Below the pieces are notes generated by a model. That model made no database searches, had not been told where the DNA came from, and saw nothing but the letters and a program-made list of their open reading frames with translations. Positions 40,204 through 48,756 of a DNA stretch of 64,000 nucleotides are shown piece after piece. A program made the position numbers and the translations under genes. Each line of letters begins with the position of its first letter. The first letter of the stretch is position 1. Source of the stretch: Endozoicomonas sp. ISHI1 (lineage in GTDB: Bacteria > Pseudomonadota > Gammaproteobacteria > Pseudomonadales > Endozoicomonadaceae); assembly GCF_024606225.1 (NCBI RefSeq), contig NZ_JAGRPU010000001.1, positions 124,001-188,000 of the forward strand. Direction: 5' to 3'.

Positions 40204-41421
40204 ATGAAACGTGTTGTAGTTACAGGGATCGGCATCACCTCCTGCCTGGGTAACACCCAGAACGACGTGGCCGACAGCCTCAAACAGGGAAAATCCGGCA
40301 TCAGCTTTAACGAAAGCTACGCTGAAAAAGGTTTTCGTAGCCAGGTTTCCGGCTCTGTCGACATTGACCTGAGCGAGCATATCGACCGCAAAACCCAACG
40401 CTTTATGGGTATGGCGGCTTCTTACGCCTACATTGCCATGAAGCAGGCGATTGAAGATTCCGGCCTGTCTGAAGAACAAGTTTCCAATCCAAGAACCGGC
40501 CTCATTGCTGCTTCCGGCGGTGCCTCTTCAGAAAACATTGTCGAAGCCGCAGACATCATGCGCGAAAAAGGCGTCAAACGTGTAGGCCCATACCGTGTAA
40601 CCCGTACTATGGGCAGTACAGTATCTGCCTGTCTGGCTACCCCATTCAAGATCAAGGGCGTGAACTATTCCATTACTTCTGCCTGTGCCACCAGTGCTCA
40701 CTGCATCGGTAACGCAGTAGAACAAATCCAGCTGGGTAAACAGGATGTTGTCTTTGCCGGCGGTGGTGAAGAAGAGCACTGGTCACAAACCGGTCTGTTC
40801 GATGCCATGGGAGCCCTGAGCACAAAGTACAATGAAAACCCGGACAAAGCCTCCCGTGCTTACGATGCTGACCGTGACGGCTTTGTCATAGCCGGCGGTG
40901 GTGGCATGGTAGTTCTGGAAGAACTGGAACACGCAAAGGCCCGTGGTGCCAAAATTTACGCTGAAGTCGTGGGCTACGGCGCCACTTCCGACGGTTATGA
41001 CATGGTTGCTCCTTCCGGTGAAGGAGCTTCCCGCTGTATGCGTCTGGCCCTGGAAACCGTTGACGGTCCGGTTGACTACATCAACACCCACGGTACATCG
41101 ACTCCTGTTGGCGATGTGGCAGAACTGAAAGCACTGAAAGAAGTGTTTGGCGACAAGATGCCTACTGTCAGCTCGACCAAGTCCCTCTCCGGTCACTCAC
41201 TGGGAGCGGCTGGCGTTCAGGAAGCTATCTACTGCCTACTGATGATGAAACACAGCTTCATTACAGCTTCAGCCAACGTAGAAACCCTGGACGATGAAGC
41301 CCGGGATCTGCCGATTCTGGTCGGTGAAGCTCGTGAACAAAAGCTAAACCGCATCATGTCCAACAGCTTCGGTTTTGGTGGCACCAATGCTTGTCTGGTA
41401 TTCCAAAACTACGAAGACTGA
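40204..41421 (+). CDS. fabB: 3-oxoacyl-ACP synthase I FabB
   Basis: A 405-residue condensing enzyme that elongates unsaturated acyl-ACP. The catalytic triad is visible as Cys in [18 protein letters not shown], His in [12 protein letters not shown] and His in [12 protein letters not shown], with [14 protein letters not shown] at the end. AGGT lies upstream of ATG 40204. It forms the fabAB operon, the same pairing as in Pseudomonas. Confidence 0.97.
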   Translation: MKRVVVTGIGITSCLGNTQNDVADSLKQGKSGISFNESYAEKGFRSQVSGSVDIDLSEHIDRKTQRFMGMAASYAYIAMKQAIEDSGLSEEQVSNPRTGLIAASGGASSENIVEAADIMREKGVKRVGPYRVTRTMGSTVSACLATPFKIKGVNYSITSACATSAHCIGNAVEQIQLGKQDVVFAGGGEEEHWSQTGLFDAMGALSTKYNENPDKASRAYDADRDGFVIAGGGGMVVLEELEHAKARGAKIYAEVVGYGATSDGYDMVAPSGEGASRCMRLALETVDGPVDYINTHGTSTPVGDVAELKALKEVFGDKMPTVSSTKSLSGHSLGAAGVQEAIYCLLMMKHSFITASANVETLDDEARDLPILVGEAREQKLNRIMSNSFGFGGTNACLVFQNYED

Positions 41422-41564
41422 TAGAAAGGGATTCAAATTTCCGGGTGCTTCAGAAAAATACAAGCGGGATGGGGTGTAGCTTTGTGGTTACTTCCCATCA
41501 CCCCGGGGAAACAGGAAAGCCGCTTCGAAGCTAAATGCTCGTATCAAATTCAGATAAACGACGG

Positions 41565-42356
41565 TTACGCTTCCTGCTGATAGAGAGTGCCTTCTTCACA
41601 GTCAAAAATGAATATTGGCAGTTTCGAGCCTAATGACTGCTCCGCTTTCTGTTTAAACACAAATCCATCGTTAATGATCTGGTTTCTTTCATAGTAAAGC
41701 TTCTCAGTTCGATTAAAAGTAATTAATACAGCCAATACTGAATCAGTAGTATATTCGCATACGACTTCATTATGATTTAATCTGGATTTAATTAAATGAG
41801 CTTTTTCAACCATATAGTCTTTTAGTTGTTTAGTTGTTTTAAATAATTTATTGCATTCAGGATCACAGTCCAAAACGAATCGACCAGTAGAATCGGGATT
41901 GACAATTTCACCTTTTCGAATAGATATTTTCTCATAGTCCTGTTTTGTTTTATCCCATAACAACCAATAACCTTGACTATCAACAGGCATTGAACCGACA
42001 TCACTGTCGGCGATGACATGAATTTTCGTTTTCTCTGCATCAACGAGAAAGCCAATATTTCGATATAGCTTCTGCTTTGGGCAGGGGGCCAAAAGTGAGG
42101 TTGCAGCACACCTCACAACTTTATCACGGGAAGTAAGCTGAACAAGCTCCCGATCTAATCTCGAAAAGCCTTCATCGTCTATAGAATTGACAAGCATTTT
42201 TGCCAATAACTTTCCATCATGCAGCTTTTCATTAAATAAGCTATTTAAGTCTGAAGGACAGGAAGCAGAAACGCCTACTTCTTTTTCGGTTATTGAAAAA
42301 AACACTCCTGATTCAGCTCTTTGAATTTGAGCTATTTGATTGATACTTGAATTCAT
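41565..42356 (-). CDS. Unknown protein with a C2H2-zinc-finger-like segment
   Basis: A 263-residue protein with no recognised family and no signal peptide. Residues 164-187 follow the classical C2H2 finger spacing: Cys164-x3-Cys168-x3-Phe172-x5-Leu178, then Tyr181 where the first His should be, and His187. Zinc binding is therefore doubtful. The rest has further scattered Cys (ASCPSD, LAPCPKQ) and alternating strand-like and charged helical segments. Base composition is AT-rich relative to fabAB next door. It lies between fabB and the Fic gene, which may mark the edge of acquired DNA. Confidence 0.6.
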   Translation of the reverse strand: MNSSINQIAQIQRAESGVFFSITEKEVGVSASCPSDLNSLFNEKLHDGKLLAKMLVNSIDDEGFSRLDRELVQLTSRDKVVRCAATSLLAPCPKQKLYRNIGFLVDAEKTKIHVIADSDVGSMPVDSQGYWLLWDKTKQDYEKISIRKGEIVNPDSTGRFVLDCDPECNKLFKTTKQLKDYMVEKAHLIKSRLNHNEVVCEYTTDSVLAVLITFNRTEKLYYERNQIINDGFVFKQKAEQSLGSKLPIFIFDCEEGTLYQQEA

Positions 42357-42530
42357 AAAATATCAGCCCCTGAATTTATATATCTATTTAGACCGTAAAA
42401 ATATAAATTCATTGAAGCTAATTCTAACTAAGGGGTAAGAAGGCATAACAACATTCCCGGAGAAGATCACACCTCTGCGTCAAAATAGTTCTCCCTATCA
42501 TTATGCCCGACAGCTTCGGTTTTGATAAAT

Positions 42531-43253
42531 TTAACGAACAATACTGAGATAACGCTTTAAGGCTTGCTCTTCTGCTTCAACAACCATTGTTATGTAATCT
42601 TGATAGCACTTACCTGTATGGGCTTTATCCAAAGCCTCATAATAGACAAGACGATTCTCCGCCTCAATAATGACGGGTAAGTAACCACTGCTCAATAAGT
42701 CGAAGTTCATAAGCAGGCGAGCTGTCCGACCATTCCCATCGACAAAAGGATGAATTCCTACAAAATCAACATGCAGTCTCGCTGCCCTCTCCACAGGGTG
42801 ACATGCCTGATTTTGATAGCAATCGATCAGTTCTGTCATCAATGGCTGCACGTGCAGATGCTCAGGCGGTATGTGTTGAGCACCCGCAATAATTACATTT
42901 TCGTGTCGGTAGCAACCCGCATTAGTATCATCAATATTTTTTAATACTAACTGATGAACAGACTTAATCAGTCGTTCACTGAATGGCTCATTTCGTGCCA
43001 CTACCGATTCTACCCACTCAATGGCTTCCCGGTGATTGATCGCTTCAAAATGCTCCCTGATTGACTTGCCTCCAACAGTAATACCTTCAAGAACCACCTT
43101 CGTTTCCTTAAGTGTCAGAGTATTGCCCTCTATCGCATTGGAGTGATAAGTCCACTCCAATACCATTGCTTCATGGAGTGACTGAACACTGTTTTTTGGC
43201 AAGGGTCTGAGTGCATCCAATTGAGCTTTAAGCGCATCAATGGTTTCAAACAT
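42531..43253 (-). CDS. Fic-domain protein (probable AMP transferase)
   Basis: A 240-residue Fic protein with the complete motif GIHPFVDGNGRTAR (catalytic His168) and an N-terminal inhibitory helix of the class II type, SNAIEGN at residues 38-44 (Ser-x3-Glu-Gly/x-Asn). Fic enzymes transfer AMP or other nucleotides to protein hydroxyls; the inhibitory Glu suggests tight autoregulation. There is no signal peptide, and no antitoxin lies beside it. Targets are unknown. Confidence 0.92.
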   Translation of the reverse strand: MFETIDALKAQLDALRPLPKNSVQSLHEAMVLEWTYHSNAIEGNTLTLKETKVVLEGITVGGKSIREHFEAINHREAIEWVESVVARNEPFSERLIKSVHQLVLKNIDDTNAGCYRHENVIIAGAQHIPPEHLHVQPLMTELIDCYQNQACHPVERAARLHVDFVGIHPFVDGNGRTARLLMNFDLLSSGYLPVIIEAENRLVYYEALDKAHTGKCYQDYITMVVEAEEQALKRYLSIVR

Positions 43254-44234
43254 ACTGTAGGTAATCCTTTCAAATAGTGGTTGTGCCTATTATATGGTAA
43301 ACAGGATAATTTAAGAAAATTTCACCAGCCATGTACTGTGAAATCAAACGATTCTGCACTATTTATACACCATTTCGCAGACTCATCTATTCTTTGCATT
43401 TCACTTGGCATCAGTAACAAAGGGATAAGCATTGAAATTTTTTTCAGTCGCCCTTCTGCATTTCCTATTTTCTATCACTCCCTTGCAGTCAGGCGCTTCA
43501 GGCTTTGCTGCTTCGAATGTCGCCATCCCCCCCACAGGATAAATCTCTGCATTGTCTGTACCTTTACCAGTGCTTGATCTGATATTCCGGCTCTCACTCA
43601 TCCTCCTCAACATCACGGTAGCGAGAATGTCCCAGGCTCAGGTTCCAAAAATGATCAGAACCCCACACCCCCTAAAGCCCCCCCATAACCTGTAATCTTG
43701 TTTCCTGAGCCAAATAGATCTCATTAATGACTCATTTTCTCAGGTGGGCCTCAAATGACCGTTCATTATGATGGTGGAGAGAGGGTTTGAATCTGGAATT
43801 TACAGACGGAACAATTGCTACAGGTGAACTTGCAGCTCAATCTACCGTTTGAGAGGATGCCTCTGTTGATAGACTGAATATTGGTTTGATAGATGCATCC
43901 ATGCAGTAGTACCTCCCTGATCAAATTACATTAGACCTACAGAGCCATCTTCTTCAAGAAAATTCATAACAATAATGACAGTACACCTAACAAAAACCTC
44001 AACGAAAAGTGCTACCCGCTCAGTCGATAAAATTGGCGTTTTTACTGAGCCGTAGAATCTCTCAACAAGCTTTAAAGGTATTAATCCTTTTCTAATCTGT
44101 GTCTTAGAAATATTTTCAACTCAAAATGAATTTATTGGCACGCTTCACTATCGGAACATGGCAAAATCCAGCTACCATTTGTTCAGCCATATTTTAAATC
44201 ATAATGCTGAAAATAATGAGAGAGGTACTACATT
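43254..44234. other. Long intergenic region before rtcB, probably decayed sequence
   Basis: These ~980 bases hold no convincing gene. Around 43790-43915 one frame reads NLEFTDGTIATGELAAQS, then a stop and DRLNIGLIDAS, which looks like a broken coding remnant. An isolated TGGCACG (44136-44142) resembles a sigma-54 -24 half but has no -12 element. The rest is featureless. Confidence 0.4.
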
Positions 44235-45428
44235 ATGCCAGTGATCACTTTATTAGAAGGAACTGAAATCCAAAAGCCAGTAAAAATCTGGACGGATGAA
44301 GTCAGCCCACAGGCACTTGAGCAGATGCGCAAAGTCGCCAGCCTGCCCTTTATTCACAAACATGTAGCCGGGATGCCTGACATCCATCTCGGAAAAGGCG
44401 CAACAGTAGGATCAGTTATCGCTACCACTGAAGCCATTATCCCTGCTGCCGTTGGCGTGGATATTGGCTGTGGTATGAATGCGGTTCAGTTATCACTGAA
44501 AGCTTCTGATCTGCCGGAAAACCTTTTGGCCATTCGAAATGGTATTGAAAAGGTTATTCCCCTGGGAGCAGGTGGACAGCACAAAGAAGCGCAAATAGCC
44601 GGTGATTCATCGGTTGCCCTTGGCTTAAAACGTATTCTGGAAAAGCATCCGAATATCATCCAAAGAGGCAACCGGGACAAGTTTGTTCGTCAAATGGGCA
44701 GCCTCGGTTCTGGCAACCACTTTATCGAACTGTGTCTGGACGAACAGGACAACCTATGGGTCATGCTGCATTCCGGCAGCCGGGGTATCGGTAACCAGAT
44801 AGGTCAGTACTTTATTCAGCTGGCTCGTAAAGACATGGAAAGGCAACAGATCCATTTGCCCGACAGAGACCTCGGCTACCTGAAGGAAGGTTCAGAGCAC
44901 TTTGATGACTACGTTGATGCCGTTGCATGGGCACAAAACTACGCCCTGCTGAACCGGGAACATATGATGAACAGTATTCTTAAAACACTGCGCCTGCATC
45001 TGAAACCCTTCACCGTCATTAATGAAGCCATTAACTGCCACCACAACTTTGTTGAGCAGGAGTTCCATGATGGCCAGCAAGTCTGGGTGACTCGTAAAGG
45101 GGCTATCCGGGCCAGAAATGACGAGCTGGGTATTATTCCAGGCTCTATGGGCGCCAGGTCTTACATTATTCGTGGCAAAGGCAACCCCGAAGCCTTTTGC
45201 AGCTGTGCCCATGGTGCAGGACGGACGATGTCCCGTACCGCTGCCAAAAAAACCTTCACTGTTCGTGATCTTGAAGATCAGACACAGGGCATAGAGTGCA
45301 GAAAAGACAAAGGCGTACTGGATGAAATTCCCGGTGCTTACAAAAATATCGATAAGGTCATGAGCCTGCAGAAAGATCTGGTTGAGGTCGTGCGAACGCT
45401 AAGGCAGATTGTAAATGTGAAAGGCTAA
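44235..45428 (+). CDS. rtcB: RtcB-family RNA ligase
   Basis: A 397-residue RtcB protein, which joins RNA 3'-phosphate or 2',3'-cyclic phosphate ends to 5'-OH ends using GTP and Mn2+. Metal ligands appear in VGVDIGCGMNAV, GSLGSGNHFIEL and MLHSGSRGIG; NCHHNF and PGSMGARSYI follow; the guanylylated His is in CSCAHGAGR. The length is close to E. coli RtcB (408 aa). GAGAGG precedes ATG 44235. No rtcA or rtcR lies nearby. arfA follows after 78 bases; a 7-bp inverted repeat (45437-45443/45470-45476) lies in between. Confidence 0.94.
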   Translation: MPVITLLEGTEIQKPVKIWTDEVSPQALEQMRKVASLPFIHKHVAGMPDIHLGKGATVGSVIATTEAIIPAAVGVDIGCGMNAVQLSLKASDLPENLLAIRNGIEKVIPLGAGGQHKEAQIAGDSSVALGLKRILEKHPNIIQRGNRDKFVRQMGSLGSGNHFIELCLDEQDNLWVMLHSGSRGIGNQIGQYFIQLARKDMERQQIHLPDRDLGYLKEGSEHFDDYVDAVAWAQNYALLNREHMMNSILKTLRLHLKPFTVINEAINCHHNFVEQEFHDGQQVWVTRKGAIRARNDELGIIPGSMGARSYIIRGKGNPEAFCSCAHGAGRTMSRTAAKKTFTVRDLEDQTQGIECRKDKGVLDEIPGAYKNIDKVMSLQKDLVEVVRTLRQIVNVKG

Positions 45429-45506
45429 GTCATCACCGGACATTTCTGATGCCTGTGCTAATGGCAAGTATGTCCGACAATAAAGCTACCGTCAGGAGAC
45501 TGAACA

Positions 45507-45698
45507 ATGAAAAAACCAAAAAATGCTCATAAACGCCCGGCATCGGCAATACTGAAACTGATGCAAAACCCTATGTACCGCCAGCGCCGGGAAAAACTGA
45601 AAACCCGCTATAGCCGTAAAGAGAAACACCGTGGTCGTGCTGATAACAGGCTGCACCAGAAAGCACTGCAGAGGGCAGTGTTTTCTGGTGCAGCCTGA
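45507..45698 (+). CDS. arfA: Alternative ribosome-rescue factor ArfA
   Basis: A 63-residue very basic protein whose middle, ILKLMQNPMYRQRREK followed by YSRKEKHRGR, matches the ArfA pattern of E. coli (ALLHDPLFRQRVEK then the basic tail). ArfA recruits release factor 2 to ribosomes stalled without a stop codon and backs up tmRNA. AGGAG lies upstream of ATG 45507. The last ~15 codons are a strong hairpin that ends just before the stop, which is the regulatory device of arfA. Confidence 0.82.
   Translation: MKKPKNAHKRPASAILKLMQNPMYRQRREKLKTRYSRKEKHRGRADNRLHQKALQRAVFSGAA
45651..45693 (+). promoter_or_regulatory. Hairpin inside the arfA 3' coding end
   Basis: A 19-bp stem (45651-45669 with 45675-45693; one G-U pair, 5-nt loop) ends three bases before the stop codon. 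In E. coli arfA a hairpin at this position is cut by RNase III, giving a non-stop mRNA so that full ArfA is made only when tmRNA fails. No T tract follows, which favours cleavage over termination. Confidence 0.8.
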
Positions 45699-45717
45699 TA
45701 AAACGAGGAATACAGGA

Positions 45718-45732
45718 GCTGTCACTGAGTGA
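45718..45732 (+). pseudogene. Relic of a WD40 gene 3' end at the island edge
   Basis: GCTGTCACTGAGTGA matches the final codons (Ala-Val-Thr-Glu-stop) of the F-box/WD40 genes at 48607-48623, 50924-50938 and 52631-52645. It lies 20 bases past arfA and may mark the left edge of the island. It is only 15 bases, but the flanking order supports it. Confidence 0.5.
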
Positions 45733-45813
45733 GACTATTTTGTTTGCATTGACTCAAAGACAGAAACCAACTTTCTGCCCATTGCGCATTTTCCCGAATC
45801 AGAGCCCTGTTTT

Positions 45814-45932
45814 GTTAGTTTTACTTAACAACACGTTATGAACTCTTGTTCCAAAACCAAGTCTATCCAAGTGTATCCATTTTTAATGTATTTGTTAATT
45901 GAGGATAAAGGCTAACTTTCGGAAAACAAAAT
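45814..45932 (+). promoter_or_regulatory. Shared upstream block, copy 1
   Basis: A 119-bp region beginning GTTAG...ACTTAACAACACGTTATGAAC and ending CTAACTTTCGGAAAA before the start codon. The same block precedes three other leader-bearing island genes (from 50246, 50973 and 52684), and a degenerate piece occurs near 48690. Common regulation is inferred. Confidence 0.75.
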
Positions 45933-46970
45933 ATGAATGGAATAAATAACAACTCTAACGCTTTAGGTTTACCCCCATCAACACCTAATCAGTCTCTATC
46001 CGTGGCACCAACGGGTGTCAGTATGGGCAGAGACATTACTGTATATAACCAGAGTAAACCGTCATTGCTCAATTTATCCTCAGAAGCAAGATCAGGGCAA
46101 TCAACTGTCCTAAAGGAAGAGCCACCGCTTGTTCAGGATACTTTAGCTGAATCTGCCTGTGCATTTTCCAGATATGTCTCACTTCATAATGAGATAAAAG
46201 TCGACAGTGGTTTTTTATCCAATGTTGAGACTGAAACATTAGATCCAGATATAGAATGCATCTCCGAAAGGTCTTTCGTAAAAACAAGAGACACTTCTCC
46301 TTGTCCATTAGAATTGAGTATCAATGAACTTAGGCAAGAGACTTTATGTCACTCAACCAGAGCAGTTCTGGAAAAAAACTTCTCTAAAAGCTATTCAACA
46401 TCTTATATTTTTACAGTTGACGATCAGGATATCTATAAGACATACATCAATGGTGATCCAGAAAATGATTACCTGTTTGTCCACAAGCTGATTTGTATAT
46501 TTGATAAAAAAAAGGAATGTTTTCATGACTTCGTTATTCATAGAGAAGATAACAATTTTCACATCTTACAATCGATGGCCAATGCGTTTAGCCTTGAAGA
46601 ATGGATTACGGGTGATTCTGACTCAATAATAGAAAAACAAAAAAAATTCAAAAGAGATAATGATTTGATTTTATTACATCGTGAAAATCATTTACCACCA
46701 CCATTTTCTAAAGACGACGAAAACATGGTAATAATGATTAAGGAAGAATTAAAAAACACAAAACCATCCTTTGATAAAATTGTAAAAGCGAGAATAAACA
46801 AACCCTGTTCTAAAGCTATTTTTAACCAGAAGATTTTGCCTACATTATTTTCAGCCTTAAGAAATTCAGGTAATCATCCCTATTTCAGAATATTCTCAGT
46901 TTCAAGAAGATACTTGGATATTAAACCAGAATATAATATTTTTTTAGAAGTATACTATGCCAAATTATAA
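45933..46970 (+). CDS. Unknown protein carrying the island's shared N-terminal leader
   Basis: A 345-residue protein. Its first ~50 residues (MNGINNNSNALGLPPS, then PTGVSMGRDITV and SLLNLSS) match the leader of the neighbouring F-box/WD40 proteins (MDGLNN..., PTGISAGRAIAV, SLLDLS). The match stops exactly where their F-box begins, and the remaining ~290 residues are an AT-rich, Lys-rich body with no recognised domain. There is no signal peptide. The leader could be a secretion or targeting signal; this is inference. Its upstream block is also shared. Confidence 0.75.
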   Translation: MNGINNNSNALGLPPSTPNQSLSVAPTGVSMGRDITVYNQSKPSLLNLSSEARSGQSTVLKEEPPLVQDTLAESACAFSRYVSLHNEIKVDSGFLSNVETETLDPDIECISERSFVKTRDTSPCPLELSINELRQETLCHSTRAVLEKNFSKSYSTSYIFTVDDQDIYKTYINGDPENDYLFVHKLICIFDKKKECFHDFVIHREDNNFHILQSMANAFSLEEWITGDSDSIIEKQKKFKRDNDLILLHRENHLPPPFSKDDENMVIMIKEELKNTKPSFDKIVKARINKPCSKAIFNQKILPTLFSALRNSGNHPYFRIFSVSRRYLDIKPEYNIFLEVYYAKL

Positions 46971-47060
46971 GTAGTTGATTATTTGAAACCTTATAAAATT
47001 GGCGGTAACTTTCAATAAAAATGCCGCCTCAACTTTCTGCTTATTCAGGACAAACCAGTT

Positions 47061-48623
47061 ATGGAGCCCATAAATAACAATTCCTTTAATACAGGTTCAA
47101 ACTTGTCACCACCTGAGGGAACAAGACTGGGCACACGAGAGGGTAACAATGCGGGTAGGACCATCACTGTAGCTGACAAGGAAAAAAAGAAAAATACATC
47201 ATTACGGGACTTATCCTCGTTATCACTTTCCATGATTTTTAGCTATTTGAAACTTCGAGATATTCGCAGTTTAGAACGGACATGTACCTACCTTCACGCC
47301 GCTGTCAAAAAAGATAACGCCCTGGCAAAAGCATGGTATCACCAGTTTTCTTCTCCACACCAGTATCAACTTAGGATGACTATCACTACAAAAAATGAGA
47401 ATCAACTCCATGATTGGTTGAAGTCATTCACGAATGATAAGGCGTTAATCGACTCACTGATGGAGCGCCGACATTGTAGTGTTCATGTACCTGCTGTATT
47501 GTATTTCACCAAGACTAAGCTGATGTCTGGGTGCAATACTTTTAAATTAGTCACAAAAGCCATCATTAATGAAAATACGCGAGTTAACTCAGCCGCCCTC
47601 AGTGCCGATGGCCGTCATCTGGTAACCGCTTGCGTCTATGAACCAGCGAAAATCTACAGCATCAAGACCGATGGATCATGGGTAAAAAAAACCATTATTC
47701 CCCATGACAACCCAGTCGCATCAGCCATTTTCAGCCTCGATGGCGAATATGTGGTGACCGCCAGCTGGGATGGCACTGCGAAAATATATGGCTTGGGACG
47801 CGATGACACATGGAAACAAAAAGCCATCATTTCCAATGAGTACAGTGTCTACTCAGCCAGCTTCAGCACCGATGGCCATCATGTCGTAACCGCCGGTTTG
47901 GATGCGACAGCGAAAATCCATAGCCAGAAGACCGATGGATCATGGAAACTAACAGCTACCCTTACACATAATAAGTCTGTTGAATCAGCCAACTTTAGCA
48001 CCGATGGCCGCTATGTGGTCACCGCCAGTTACGAGAACAGGGCGAAAATCTATTGCCAGCAAACGGATGGTTCATGGAAAAATACCGGAACCATTCCCCA
48101 TAATGACGCTGTTATTTCAGCCAGCTTCAGCCCCGATGGATGCCATGTAGTAACAGCCAGTATGGATTTTAGTGCGAAAGTATATGGCCAGAAGACGGAC
48201 GGATCATGGGAAAAAAAAGGCACCATCTCTCATAGTGGTGCTGTCAATTCAGCCAGGTTCAGCCCGGATAGCCGCTTCGTGGTGACCGCCAGCCGGGATG
48301 GCACTGCAAAAATATATAGCCACACAGCTAATGGATCGTGGAAAGAAAAAGTCATCATTTATCATAAGTATTGGGTTCTATCAGCCACCTTCAGCCCTGA
48401 TGGCCGCCATGTGGTAACTGCCAGCATGGACAGAACGGCCAAAATCATCGGTCAGCAAGACGATGGGTCATGGTTAGAGAAAGCCAGCATTTCCCATAAA
48501 GGCAAGGTCTTATCAGCTACCTTCAGCGCCGATGGCAGCCATGTGGTAACCGCCAGTGACGACGGTATAGTGAAGGTTACTGAGTTACAGGTTAGTGATT
48601 CATTGTTTGCTGTCACTGAGTAA
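47061..48623 (+). CDS. F-box/WD40 protein 1
   Basis: A 520-residue protein. After a leader (MEPINNNS to about residue 50, a diverged form) comes an F-box-like segment, LSLSMIFSYLKLRDIRSLER then CTYLHAAVKKD (about 55-90). A linker region is followed by about eight WD40-like repeats from residue 165, each near 43 residues, with SATFSPDGRHVVTASMD and AKIYGQKTDGSW motifs, ending LFAVTE. Eukaryotic FBW proteins use F-box plus WD40 to select substrates for SCF ubiquitin ligases; host-directed function is inferred. No signal peptide. Upstream lacks the full shared block. Confidence 0.82.
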   Translation: MEPINNNSFNTGSNLSPPEGTRLGTREGNNAGRTITVADKEKKKNTSLRDLSSLSLSMIFSYLKLRDIRSLERTCTYLHAAVKKDNALAKAWYHQFSSPHQYQLRMTITTKNENQLHDWLKSFTNDKALIDSLMERRHCSVHVPAVLYFTKTKLMSGCNTFKLVTKAIINENTRVNSAALSADGRHLVTACVYEPAKIYSIKTDGSWVKKTIIPHDNPVASAIFSLDGEYVVTASWDGTAKIYGLGRDDTWKQKAIISNEYSVYSASFSTDGHHVVTAGLDATAKIHSQKTDGSWKLTATLTHNKSVESANFSTDGRYVVTASYENRAKIYCQQTDGSWKNTGTIPHNDAVISASFSPDGCHVVTASMDFSAKVYGQKTDGSWEKKGTISHSGAVNSARFSPDSRFVVTASRDGTAKIYSHTANGSWKEKVIIYHKYWVLSATFSPDGRHVVTASMDRTAKIIGQQDDGSWLEKASISHKGKVLSATFSADGSHVVTASDDGIVKVTELQVSDSLFAVTE

Positions 48624-48756
48624 CGCTATTCAGCCTGTATTAAAAGTCAGAAACTTATCGGTCATTTTCCCGAATCAGAGACCAGTTTCGTTGGTTACCG
48701 TGAACAACCCGTTGTGAGCCTAACTTTGAAAAGATCGCCGGAAAGCAATGTTTAAT

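Noticed and set aside
41475..41517. GGGGTG...CACCCC hairpin after fabB as a terminator
   Set aside because: The stem is only 6 bp with a long loop and no T tract.
44136..44142. TGGCACG upstream of rtcB, like a sigma-54 -24 element
   Set aside because: There is no matching -12 GC element at the right spacing, and no rtcR nearby.
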